DNA from: CAYNTC01 sp964432925
GTDB taxonomy: Bacteria; Planctomycetota; Phycisphaerae; Sedimentisphaerales; Anaerobacaceae
Direction of reading: 5' to 3'
DNA: 13,752 bases
Assembly: GCA_964432925.1 (NCBI GenBank)
Contig: CAYSPM010000071.1
Span: forward strand, 1 to 13,752
Made by a program: the position numbers and the translations under genes
Notes under the pieces: model-generated
What the model was told of the DNA's origin: nothing
Databases searched by the model: none
The model's input: the letters and a program-made list of their open reading frames with translations, nothing else
In this document: positions 6,686 to 13,178 of the stretch, one piece after another
How the letters are laid out: each line of letters begins with the position of its first letter
How positions within the stretch are numbered: position 1 is the first letter of the stretch

Positions 6686-8464
6686 ATGAATACCGAACGC
6701 GGTGACAATTCAAAGAGCGGCAAATTGGCGGACATTTTGTATCGGGCAGCAATACAAACGGCTGTAGTCAGTGGCATTTTCTTGCTGATAATTGTCAGTC
6801 TTCTGCTATTAAATTTTTATAAAGGTATAATAATTGAGCCAAGGCTGGAAGAGCAATGGGAGCAACTCAAGACTGAGGTTAGGAATAAGCCGAAAGACGA
6901 GGAACTGCTGTCACGAGTTCGAGAGCTTGATCTGGAAATGAGGACTAATCGAGTCAGGCAAGATGATTCTTCTCGGCGTGGCGGTTACCTTCTGCTTGGA
7001 GGATTGGCTGTTTTTCTGGTTAGTCTGAAAGGCTCAGTCCAATTAAGGAAGAAGCTTCCCAGACCAGAGAAACAAGTGGACGTTCGCGGACTACAGGTTC
7101 GTGAATTGATTTGGGGGCGTCGGGCTGCGACGGTTGTTCTGATTGTGCTGGGCTCATGGCTGCTCATTGTGGCCTTTTTGCCAGCATTGGATTTTGGCCG
7201 GACCATTTTTGTTGTTGCTTTATATCCTTCGATGGATGAGATTGCACGAAACTGGCCGAGATTTCGCGGGCCAGAGGGGGCAGGTATCAGCGCTTATAAC
7301 AATGTGCCAACAGAGTGGGACGGAAAGACAGGCAAAAATATTTTATGGAAGAGCAAAGTACCATTGCCGGGACATAGTTCGCCAGTGGTGTGGGGAGATC
7401 GCGTTTATGTTTCCGGAGCAAACGAAGAAAGCCAACAGATATTCTGTTTCGATGTTTTCTCCGGGGCACTTTTATGGGATGGTTCGTTAGTGAATCCTGG
7501 TGCCGTTAGCGGTGAGCCGCTGGAATTAAACGAAGATACGGCGGGCTATGCAGCGCCGACACCAGTGACAGACGGACGAAGGGTGTGTACAATTTTTCCG
7601 ACCGGTGATATAGGATGCTTTGATTTCAATGGCAGGCTGTTATGGTCACGAAATTTTGGTCTTCCAGATAGCATATATGGATACGCGTCTTCACTTGAGA
7701 TGTATCAAGATATGATTCTGATACAGTATGACCAGGGTTACGCCGAGGATGAAAAAAGTAAGGTGATAGCACTGGACTTTCAGACTGGGCGGACTGTCTG
7801 GGAAACGAAAAGGTCTGTTTCGAGCTCGTGGACGTCGCCGATAGTTGTGCAGATCGATAATGAATTTCAATATATAACTTGCAGCAATCCATTTGTGATT
7901 GGATACGATCCGAAAAGCGGGGAAGAAATATGGCGCGTGGAGTGCCTCGGTCCCGATCTTGCACCTTCAGCAATTTATGCGAATGGTCTCGTATTTGCTA
8001 TAGAGCCGTTTACAGCGCTATATGCGATTAGAACAAAAGTTAAAGGCGACTTTCGTGTAGCTGAAATTGTCTGGATGGGCGAGGATGGTATTCCGGATAT
8101 TACAAGTCCCCTAAGTAATGGGCAGCTTCTGCTTCTTCTGACAACGTATGGGACATTGACTTGCTACGATATCACAGATGAAGCTTCTGATAAGGACAGG
8201 GTAAACAACCAGGAGAGGATTAGGCCGAAGCTATGGGAGCAAGAGCTTGATATGGAATTCAATGCGTCGGCGAGTTTGGTGGGTGACAAACTGTATTTGC
8301 TGAGTACGAAAGGTGTAATGATTATTGCCCAAGCGGGACACAGCTACAAAGAAATTGGCAGGTGTGAGCTGGGCGAGGAATGTTACGCATCGCCGGCGTT
8401 CGCGGATGGCCGGATATACATTCGAGGTGTCGAGAACCTTTATTGCATTGGCAACAAAGACTGA
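6686..8464 (+). CDS. Three-helix membrane-anchored PQQ-like beta-propeller protein
   Basis: This 592-residue protein has a membrane module and a propeller. Helix 1 is about 22-45. A charged, probably helical segment (about 50-95, with EELLSRVRELDLEMRTNRV) precedes helix 2 (about 99-115), and helix 3 is about 148-165. With a cytoplasmic N-terminus the charged segment and the propeller both face the periplasm. The propeller opens with NWPRFRGPEGAG (189-200), a motif typical of planctomycete PQQ-like proteins, and shows blade-end motifs such as SGALLW (259-264), QTGRTVW and KSGEEIW. There is no CxxCH heme site, and I see no dehydrogenase catalytic signature, so PQQ binding is unproven. The gene lies seven nt after the NapH/NosR-like gene, and its stop overlaps the next start (TGATG). 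It probably forms a periplasmic platform for the redox complex, which is inference. Confidence 0.9.
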   Translation: MNTERGDNSKSGKLADILYRAAIQTAVVSGIFLLIIVSLLLLNFYKGIIIEPRLEEQWEQLKTEVRNKPKDEELLSRVRELDLEMRTNRVRQDDSSRRGGYLLLGGLAVFLVSLKGSVQLRKKLPRPEKQVDVRGLQVRELIWGRRAATVVLIVLGSWLLIVAFLPALDFGRTIFVVALYPSMDEIARNWPRFRGPEGAGISAYNNVPTEWDGKTGKNILWKSKVPLPGHSSPVVWGDRVYVSGANEESQQIFCFDVFSGALLWDGSLVNPGAVSGEPLELNEDTAGYAAPTPVTDGRRVCTIFPTGDIGCFDFNGRLLWSRNFGLPDSIYGYASSLEMYQDMILIQYDQGYAEDEKSKVIALDFQTGRTVWETKRSVSSSWTSPIVVQIDNEFQYITCSNPFVIGYDPKSGEEIWRVECLGPDLAPSAIYANGLVFAIEPFTALYAIRTKVKGDFRVAEIVWMGEDGIPDITSPLSNGQLLLLLTTYGTLTCYDITDEASDKDRVNNQERIRPKLWEQELDMEFNASASLVGDKLYLLSTKGVMIIAQAGHSYKEIGRCELGEECYASPAFADGRIYIRGVENLYCIGNKD

Positions 8465-10815
8465 TGGATGAAATGGATTTGACATTTGTAGAAGAAGCTA
8501 TCGAAAGGATAGGCACCGGTAAAGAAAAAGTGCTTGAGGTACTGCAAGAATTGCAAAGACACTACGGGTACCTCCCTGAGGAAGCTCTTGAGCGAGTGTG
8601 TGAGTTGACGGAGATTACGCCCGCATCGATTGCCGGCGTTTCAACTTTCTATAGCCAGTTTAGACATCGCCCGGCTGGTCGTCATACAATCCGAGTGTGC
8701 ATTGGGACAGCGTGCCATGTCAAGGGTGGCGGACAGATTTATGATTCTTTTAAGCGGCATCTCGATATCCCAGATGAAGAAGATACGGACCCGGAAAAGA
8801 TGTTTACTGTTGAAAAAGTGGCCTGTTTGGGATGCTGTATGCTTGCTCCGGCAATACAAATTGATGATATTACATACGGGCACCTGAGAAGTGAGCAGGT
8901 TCCAGTGGTGCTGCGGGATTTTCTCGAACAGCAAAAAACTCAAGCTCAACAAGTTGGCAAACAAAACTATGCAGGAAATGAAAAGGAACTTGGTGAGATC
9001 CGTATATGCCTTGATTCAAGTTGTGTCGCAAGCGGTAGCGCCAGAGTATATAAGGCGTTAAGAAAGTCTGTTGAAGAGACAGGCGCTCACGCCATAGTCA
9101 AAAATGTGGGCTGTTCGGGTATGTCATTTTTGGCACCACTTGTAGAAGTGGTTTTAGCTGACGGGGCTTCATTTCGCTATGCAAGGATTCAACCCGCTGA
9201 TGCCAGAGCTATTGTGCTAAGGCACTTTAAGCCGAGAAAAATTGGGCGAAAAATCGCCTGCACCATTTCCACAATGCTTGATAAAGTACTTACAGACAAA
9301 GCTCGGCCACCTGTAATACGCTATTCGATAGACGTCAGAGATAAACCAGTGGCGGGTTTTTTGGATAAACAGGTACATATTGCTACTGAGCACAGTGGAC
9401 ACATCGATCCGACAAACATTGACGAATACATGGCAAAGAATGGCTTCGGTGCGCTTAAGAGGTGCTTGACGGAGCTGAGCCGAGAAGAAATCATTGCTGA
9501 AATCGAGCGCAGCGGCCTTAGAGGAAAAGGAGGGGCAGGATATCCGACATACCTTAAATGGTCTGCTGTGGGTAAACATAATTCGGAAAAGAAATACATA
9601 GTTTGTAATGGGGATGAAGGTGATCCAGGGGCGTTCATGGACCGGATGCTGATGGAATCATATCCGCACCGGATTATCGAGGGGATGATAATCGCAGCGT
9701 ATACGGTCGGGGCCGATGAGGGATACTTCTATATACGGTCGGAATATCCGCTTGCGATAAGACGTGTGAGTGAGGCTCTTGAAACGTGCAGGCAAAAGGG
9801 ACTACTTGGAGAAAGTATCCTTGAGAGCGGTTTTTCACTGGAGCTAAGAATCACGCAGGGAGCTGGAGCATTTGTTTGCGGTGAGGAGACGGCGCTTTTA
9901 GCAAGCATTGAGGGCAGACGAGGTATGCCGCGGCTGCGACCCCCCTACCCTGCTGAAAATGGACTGTGGGGCAAGCCCACACTTGTGAATAATGTTGAGA
10001 CGTTGGCGACGGTTCCATGGATTATAAGGAATGGTGGCGAATCGCTTGCAAAGATGGGGACATCGACAAGCAAAGGGACAAAGGTATTTGCACTTGCGGG
10101 AAAAATTGCCAAAGGCGGGCTTATCGAGGTGCCAATGGGTATTACTATAAGGCAAATCGTTGAAGATATAGGCGGAGGTATCGCGGGAGGATTAAAATTC
10201 AAGGCGGTACAAGTAGGTGGGCCTTCGGGTGGCTGTGTACCGGCAAGACTCGCGGATATTTGCGTTGACTATGAAGCACTGACTGAGGTCGGGGCGATGA
10301 TGGGTTCAGGAGGGCTTGTGGTGCTCGATGAATCGGACTGCATGGTCGATATAGCCAGGTACTTTCTGGAGTTTACACAAAGTCAGTCTTGCGGTAAGTG
10401 CACGTTCTGCAGGATAGGCACGCGGCGTATGCTCGATGTACTGGAAAGGCTGTGCGGTGGTGAAGGCAAAGCTGGTGACATTGAAGAATTAGAGCACCTG
10501 GCCGAGATGGTCAAAAAGTCGAGTCTTTGCGGGCTGGGCCAGTCTGCTCCAAATCCCGTGCTGTCAACAATAAAATATTTCAGAGACGAATATGAAGCGC
10601 ACATTGAAAAGCAGTGTCCAGCCGGCAGGTGTAAGGCTCTGATTACATATTCGGTGACCGATGATTGTATCGGCTGTACAATTTGTGCGCAGAACTGCCC
10701 GGCAGAAGCTATTGAGATGAAGCCATACGAAAAGCATGAAATCGATGCCGAAAAGTGTATTCGGTGTGATACATGCAGACGATTATGTCCGGCTGATGCG
10801 ATTAGGATACAGTGA
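8464..10815 (+). CDS. NuoE-NuoF fusion, NADH-oxidising flavo-iron-sulfur subunit (HydB/StnA-like)
   Basis: This cytoplasmic subunit should oxidise or reduce NAD(H). From ATG 8464 (783 aa), residues 1-150 are a NuoE/HydC-like domain with the [2Fe-2S] ligands C79/C84/C121/C125. Residues about 178-255 are the second thioredoxin-like domain usual at the N-terminus of HydB-type proteins, but only C182, C187 and C217 remain; Ser221 stands where the fourth Cys is expected. The NuoF core shows RGKGGAGY (353-360), NGDEGDPGAF (382-391) and GEETALLASIEG (473-484) for FMN and NADH, then an SLBB-like part. C643/C646/C649/C689 bind the N3-type [4Fe-4S], and C735-C745 plus C765-C775 form a C-terminal 2x[4Fe-4S] ferredoxin. 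The frame is open further upstream (ATG 8380), but that lies inside the previous gene; ATG 8464 forms a TGATG junction and begins the NuoE fold properly. Confidence 0.93.
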   Translation: MDEMDLTFVEEAIERIGTGKEKVLEVLQELQRHYGYLPEEALERVCELTEITPASIAGVSTFYSQFRHRPAGRHTIRVCIGTACHVKGGGQIYDSFKRHLDIPDEEDTDPEKMFTVEKVACLGCCMLAPAIQIDDITYGHLRSEQVPVVLRDFLEQQKTQAQQVGKQNYAGNEKELGEIRICLDSSCVASGSARVYKALRKSVEETGAHAIVKNVGCSGMSFLAPLVEVVLADGASFRYARIQPADARAIVLRHFKPRKIGRKIACTISTMLDKVLTDKARPPVIRYSIDVRDKPVAGFLDKQVHIATEHSGHIDPTNIDEYMAKNGFGALKRCLTELSREEIIAEIERSGLRGKGGAGYPTYLKWSAVGKHNSEKKYIVCNGDEGDPGAFMDRMLMESYPHRIIEGMIIAAYTVGADEGYFYIRSEYPLAIRRVSEALETCRQKGLLGESILESGFSLELRITQGAGAFVCGEETALLASIEGRRGMPRLRPPYPAENGLWGKPTLVNNVETLATVPWIIRNGGESLAKMGTSTSKGTKVFALAGKIAKGGLIEVPMGITIRQIVEDIGGGIAGGLKFKAVQVGGPSGGCVPARLADICVDYEALTEVGAMMGSGGLVVLDESDCMVDIARYFLEFTQSQSCGKCTFCRIGTRRMLDVLERLCGGEGKAGDIEELEHLAEMVKKSSLCGLGQSAPNPVLSTIKYFRDEYEAHIEKQCPAGRCKALITYSVTDDCIGCTICAQNCPAEAIEMKPYEKHEIDAEKCIRCDTCRRLCPADAIRIQ

Positions 10816-10816
10816 C

Positions 10817-10831
10817 TAAGCCAAAGGCTTA
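10817..10831. repeat. Perfect 6-bp hairpin TAAGCC-AAA-GGCTTA in the ribosome-binding region
   Basis: The 21-nt gap between the NuoEF-like gene and the next ATG (10837) is almost filled by a perfect inverted repeat with a three-base loop. It ends five bases before the ATG, where a Shine-Dalgarno sequence would normally sit; none is present. The same 6-bp stem with a different loop (TCA) occurs at 13090-13104, so this looks like a dispersed mini-palindrome. No U-tract follows, so it is not an intrinsic terminator. Confidence 0.6.
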
Positions 10832-10836
10832 TAAAG

Positions 10837-12420
10837 ATGCCGAAGCTGACTATTGATGACAAAGAAGTAGATATTTATGCAGGGGCGACGATACTTGACG
10901 CTGCGCGAAAGCTGGGGATAGAAGTTCCGACTATGTGCTTTCGACAGGGCTATCGAGCTTCAACAAGTTGTATGTTATGTGCAGTGAAAGTTGAGGGCTT
11001 GAATCGACTTGTTCCAGCCTGTGGTGCTATTGCGCAGGAAGGAATGAAAGTTGACACGGCGTGTGAAGAAGTTCGGCTGGCAAGGATTGGAGCATTAGAG
11101 CTGCTGTTGAGTGATCATTTGGGCGATTGTATGGGGCCCTGCCAGGTTGTGTGTCCTTGCCGTATGAATATTCCTTTGATGATTCGGCAGATTCGTCAGG
11201 GAGAGCTTGAAAGCGCCATTGCGACAATAAAAAAAGACATCGCGTTGCCGGCGGTGCTTGGCAGGATATGCCCGAAGCCATGCGAAAAAGTGTGTCGAAG
11301 AGGAGAAATAGATGATGCCATTTCGATTTGCCTTTTGAAAAGATTTGTAGCGGATGTTGATTTGCAATCCTCAACGCCCTACCAGCCGAAATGTATGCCA
11401 GTTAACGGAAAGAAGATCGCTATCGGAGGTGGTGGGCCGAGTGGTCTGTCGGCGGCATATTTTCTGCTACAAAAAGGTTACGAATGTACAGTTTTCGACC
11501 AGAACAATAGGCTTGGCGGTATGCTGTGGACGGAGCAATTAAGAGAAAGACTTCCTGCGGAAGTTGTGGAGAAGGAAGTAGCTTTGATTGAAAAACTCGG
11601 CATGAGATTTGAGAGCAGAAAGAAAATTGGTTCGGCGGTTTCGATAGCTGAGCTGAGAGAAGATTTTGATGCGGTTTATATCGGCATAGGCGAGCTTAAA
11701 GAAGGTGATGAGAAACGGTTAGGCGTCAAGACAGCTTCGGGGTGCATAGTTGTAGATAGACAAAGTTACAAGACAAGTTTGGAAGGTGTTTTCGCCGGTG
11801 GCGATGCGGTTCGCAAGAAAAGGCTAACGGTTCGGGCGGTTGCGGATGGAAAGGAGGCTGCGGTTTGTATTGATCAATACCTGTCGGGTAAAAAGTTGAA
11901 AAGGACGGTGAAAGAATTCAACACCCGGATTGGAAAAATAACCGAACACGAAAAGGAAGCCTTCTTAGCGGGAGCTGACAGACGAGGCAGAGTAAAACCT
12001 TCCAATGAGCAGGCTGGCTACAACGAGCAGGAAGCAATGGGTGAGGCTGGCAGATGTTTGCATTGTGACTGCCGAAAGGCAGATAACTGTAAGTTGCGCC
12101 AATATGCCCAGCAATATGGGGCACGGCCGGCGCGTTATAAGGGCCAGCGGCGTCCATTCGTGCAGCAGGTGAATCACCCGGAGATTATCTATGAGCCGGG
12201 CAAGTGCATAGACTGTGGCCTTTGCATTGAAATTGCATCCGAGGAGGGAGAGAAATTTGGCTTGACCTTTATTGGCAGGGGCTTTGACGTGCAGGTGGCA
12301 GTGCCACTTGGCCGCTCGATGGCTGAAGCACTTGAGCGGGCTGGGCGAAAGTGCGTAGAGGCATGTCCAACGGGTGCGTTGGCATTTAAAGATAGCAAAC
12401 GGCGGACAAATCCGCCTTAG
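10837..12420 (+). CDS. NuoG/GltD-like flavo-iron-sulfur subunit (NfnB/StnB-like) lacking the NAD(P)H-binding domain
   Basis: This cytoplasmic subunit likely partners the preceding NuoEF fusion. Residues 1-80 are a NuoG-type [2Fe-2S] domain (C34, C45, C48, C62). Residues 94-170 match the GltD/dihydropyrimidine dehydrogenase N-terminal cluster domain (C98, C102, C106, C108, then C145, C149, C153, C165). An FAD Rossmann fold starts at IAIGGGGPSGLSAA (195-207) and ends with GVFAGGDA (317-324). Between DAVYIGIGE (278-286) and GCIVVD (302-307) only about 15 residues remain, whereas GltD/NfnB proteins carry a second Rossmann domain of roughly 150 residues there (GGGNxAxD). After a C407/C410/C412/C418 cluster (CLHCDCRKADNC) comes a reduced NuoG-like ferredoxin: C457/C460/C463 and C506/C510-Pro. 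The last residues (about 520-527) and the TAG stop are encoded within a GGCGGA/TCCGCC palindrome. The gene starts 21 nt after its neighbour. Confidence 0.9.
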   Translation: MPKLTIDDKEVDIYAGATILDAARKLGIEVPTMCFRQGYRASTSCMLCAVKVEGLNRLVPACGAIAQEGMKVDTACEEVRLARIGALELLLSDHLGDCMGPCQVVCPCRMNIPLMIRQIRQGELESAIATIKKDIALPAVLGRICPKPCEKVCRRGEIDDAISICLLKRFVADVDLQSSTPYQPKCMPVNGKKIAIGGGGPSGLSAAYFLLQKGYECTVFDQNNRLGGMLWTEQLRERLPAEVVEKEVALIEKLGMRFESRKKIGSAVSIAELREDFDAVYIGIGELKEGDEKRLGVKTASGCIVVDRQSYKTSLEGVFAGGDAVRKKRLTVRAVADGKEAAVCIDQYLSGKKLKRTVKEFNTRIGKITEHEKEAFLAGADRRGRVKPSNEQAGYNEQEAMGEAGRCLHCDCRKADNCKLRQYAQQYGARPARYKGQRRPFVQQVNHPEIIYEPGKCIDCGLCIEIASEEGEKFGLTFIGRGFDVQVAVPLGRSMAEALERAGRKCVEACPTGALAFKDSKRRTNPP

Positions 12421-12429
12421 GCGGACAAA
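12401..12429. repeat. GGCGGA/TCCGCC palindromic repeat overlapping the stop codon
   Basis: Two stems share the arm TCCGCC (12411-12416): GGCGGA-CAAA-TCCGCC (12401-12416) and TCCGCC-TTA-GGCGGA (12411-12425). The ten bases GGCGGACAAA occur twice, at 12401-12410 and 12420-12429. The TAG stop of the NuoG/GltD-like gene (12418-12420) lies inside the second hairpin. The unit 12401-12425 matches 21 of 25 positions of the reverse complement of 13648-13672. No T-run follows, so a classical terminator is unlikely, although the stem could still protect the 3' end of the operon mRNA. Confidence 0.7.
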
Positions 12430-12500
12430 CAACGGATGATAATGTTACGGCTCATCGGCAGCGGTCTTCCCGGCGTCTGCTGGAGCCTGATGTTAGAGTA

Positions 12501-13016
12501 TTAAATATCATCTTCTATGTTTGTCACCCATTCCTGGACGAGCATTGGATATTTTTCAAGGAATTCTGGAACTGGTAAATGTTCATTTGTTAGTATTGAC
12601 AAGATAAATGAAAGTGTTCTATCAGCTTTAGCTAAGTCATCTATAAGGATCCGAAGTCGCTCGATTAATTCTGGGTCATTATCGATCATTCGATCTAGAC
12701 CTAGTGTTATATCATGGGCAATCTCATTTCGGGCCAACCTTGCTTTATCAAGAAGTGTCCTGAATTGATCCTCTCCCGCAGCAATTGAGGTGATATGCTT
12801 AGCTAATCTCTGGTTATAAAAACGTGTGACAAAACGCTGAACATCTTCTTCGGACTCAAGAACATTGCGATTTTCCTTTACGCCTAGCATAGTATTAAGC
12901 ACTCTACACAATGACTCAAAACGGGTTGCAATAGTAAGTGCTCTGCCAATGGCTGAATAATGTGCGTCACCGCACATAGTACGCTCAAAATCGTCCATGA
13001 ATATTTCAGGTTTCAT
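12501..13016 (-). CDS. HEPN-like all-helical protein, function unknown
   Basis: This 171-residue protein appears wholly helical, with no signal peptide or membrane segment, and so is probably cytoplasmic. Residues 96-101 read RNEIAH, an exact RNxxxH motif as found at the active site of HEPN-domain ribonucleases, placed at the start of a predicted helix (ARNEIAHDITLGLDRMI). HEPN proteins occur as toxins, abortive-infection effectors and RNA-processing factors, but many relatives have unknown roles. No nucleotidyltransferase (MNT) or other antitoxin gene lies next to it, so a toxin-antitoxin pair is not supported. It runs toward the redox operon (convergent) and looks more AT-rich than that operon. 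ATG 13016 has no clear Shine-Dalgarno sequence; Met7 is an alternative start. The family assignment rests mainly on the motif and the helical pattern. Confidence 0.75.
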   Translation of the reverse strand: MKPEIFMDDFERTMCGDAHYSAIGRALTIATRFESLCRVLNTMLGVKENRNVLESEEDVQRFVTRFYNQRLAKHITSIAAGEDQFRTLLDKARLARNEIAHDITLGLDRMIDNDPELIERLRILIDDLAKADRTLSFILSILTNEHLPVPEFLEKYPMLVQEWVTNIEDDI

Positions 13017-13027
13017 TATTCTATAAC

Positions 13028-13057
13028 ATAATAATCAACACAATACCTATAGCACAA
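13028..13057 (-). promoter_or_regulatory. Weak candidate sigma-70-type promoter for the HEPN-like gene
   Basis: On the minus strand TTGTGC (13057-13052) and TATTAT (13033-13028) are 18 bases apart. Transcription would begin only a few bases before ATG 13016, giving an almost leaderless mRNA, which would fit the missing Shine-Dalgarno sequence. The region is AT-rich, so a chance match is quite possible. Confidence 0.25.
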
Positions 13058-13085
13058 GTAATTAGGGCAAGATTTAGCCCATCGA

Positions 13086-13108
13086 TTAATAAGCCTCAGG
13101 CTTATTAA
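13086..13108. repeat. Perfect 10-bp stem, 3-nt loop palindrome (TTAATAAGCC-TCA-GGCTTATTAA)
   Basis: A perfect inverted repeat lies between the two minus-strand genes. Its inner core TAAGCC/GGCTTA is identical to the hairpin arms at 10817-10831. On neither strand does a clear T-run follow, so it is better seen as a member of the mini-palindrome family than as an intrinsic terminator, although it could end transcription of the DUF1330 gene weakly. Confidence 0.55.
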
Positions 13109-13112
13109 AACA

Positions 13113-13166
13113 TGGGCGGGCATCCATTCTCCGTAGCTTGGTTACTGCGAAGGATGAAAGCCCCAC
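13113..13166. repeat. Imperfect hairpin element, probable dispersed repeat
   Basis: CATCC (13121-13125) pairs with GGATG (13152-13156), and TTC (13127-13129) with GAA (13149-13151), around a loop containing CCGTAGCTTGG. The flanks GGGCGGG and AAAGCCCC extend the symmetry roughly. The style (CATCC, TTC, CCGTAGC, GCGAAGGATG) resembles short dispersed repeats I associate with environmental bacterial genomes. Only one copy is in this window, so repetitiveness is an inference. Confidence 0.35.
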
Positions 13167-13178
13167 ACTACTAAGCTT

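Noticed and set aside
8380..8463. A start at ATG 8380 for the NuoEF fusion, adding 28 residues
   Set aside because: It would lie wholly within the 3' end of the propeller gene. ATG 8464 gives a TGATG junction like the one at 5381-5385 and begins at the natural start of the NuoE fold.
2071..8464. Calling the two PQQ-like propellers PQQ-dependent alcohol or glucose dehydrogenases
   Set aside because: Only blade-end tryptophan docking motifs are visible. I see no catalytic Asp/Ca site pattern or disulfide signature, and the same repeats occur in non-enzymatic BamB-type proteins.
4814..12420. c-type cytochrome subunits in the redox operon
   Set aside because: I looked for CxxCH in the cysteine-rich products and found none; all Cys motifs are of iron-sulfur type or unassigned.
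8464..12420. Part of a respiratory complex I operon
   Set aside because: No NuoA-D or NuoH-N genes are present. The NuoEF fusion with a ferredoxin tail and the GltD-like partner fit soluble Hyd/Nfn/Stn-type modules better.
12430..12500. Gene fragment or small RNA in the convergent gap
   Set aside because: The 71 bases show no recognisable protein remnant or stable structure beyond the adjacent palindrome.
13086..13108. Intrinsic terminator
   Set aside because: The stem is perfect, but no T-run follows on either strand, and the core matches the hairpin at 10817-10831 that lies directly before a translated gene.
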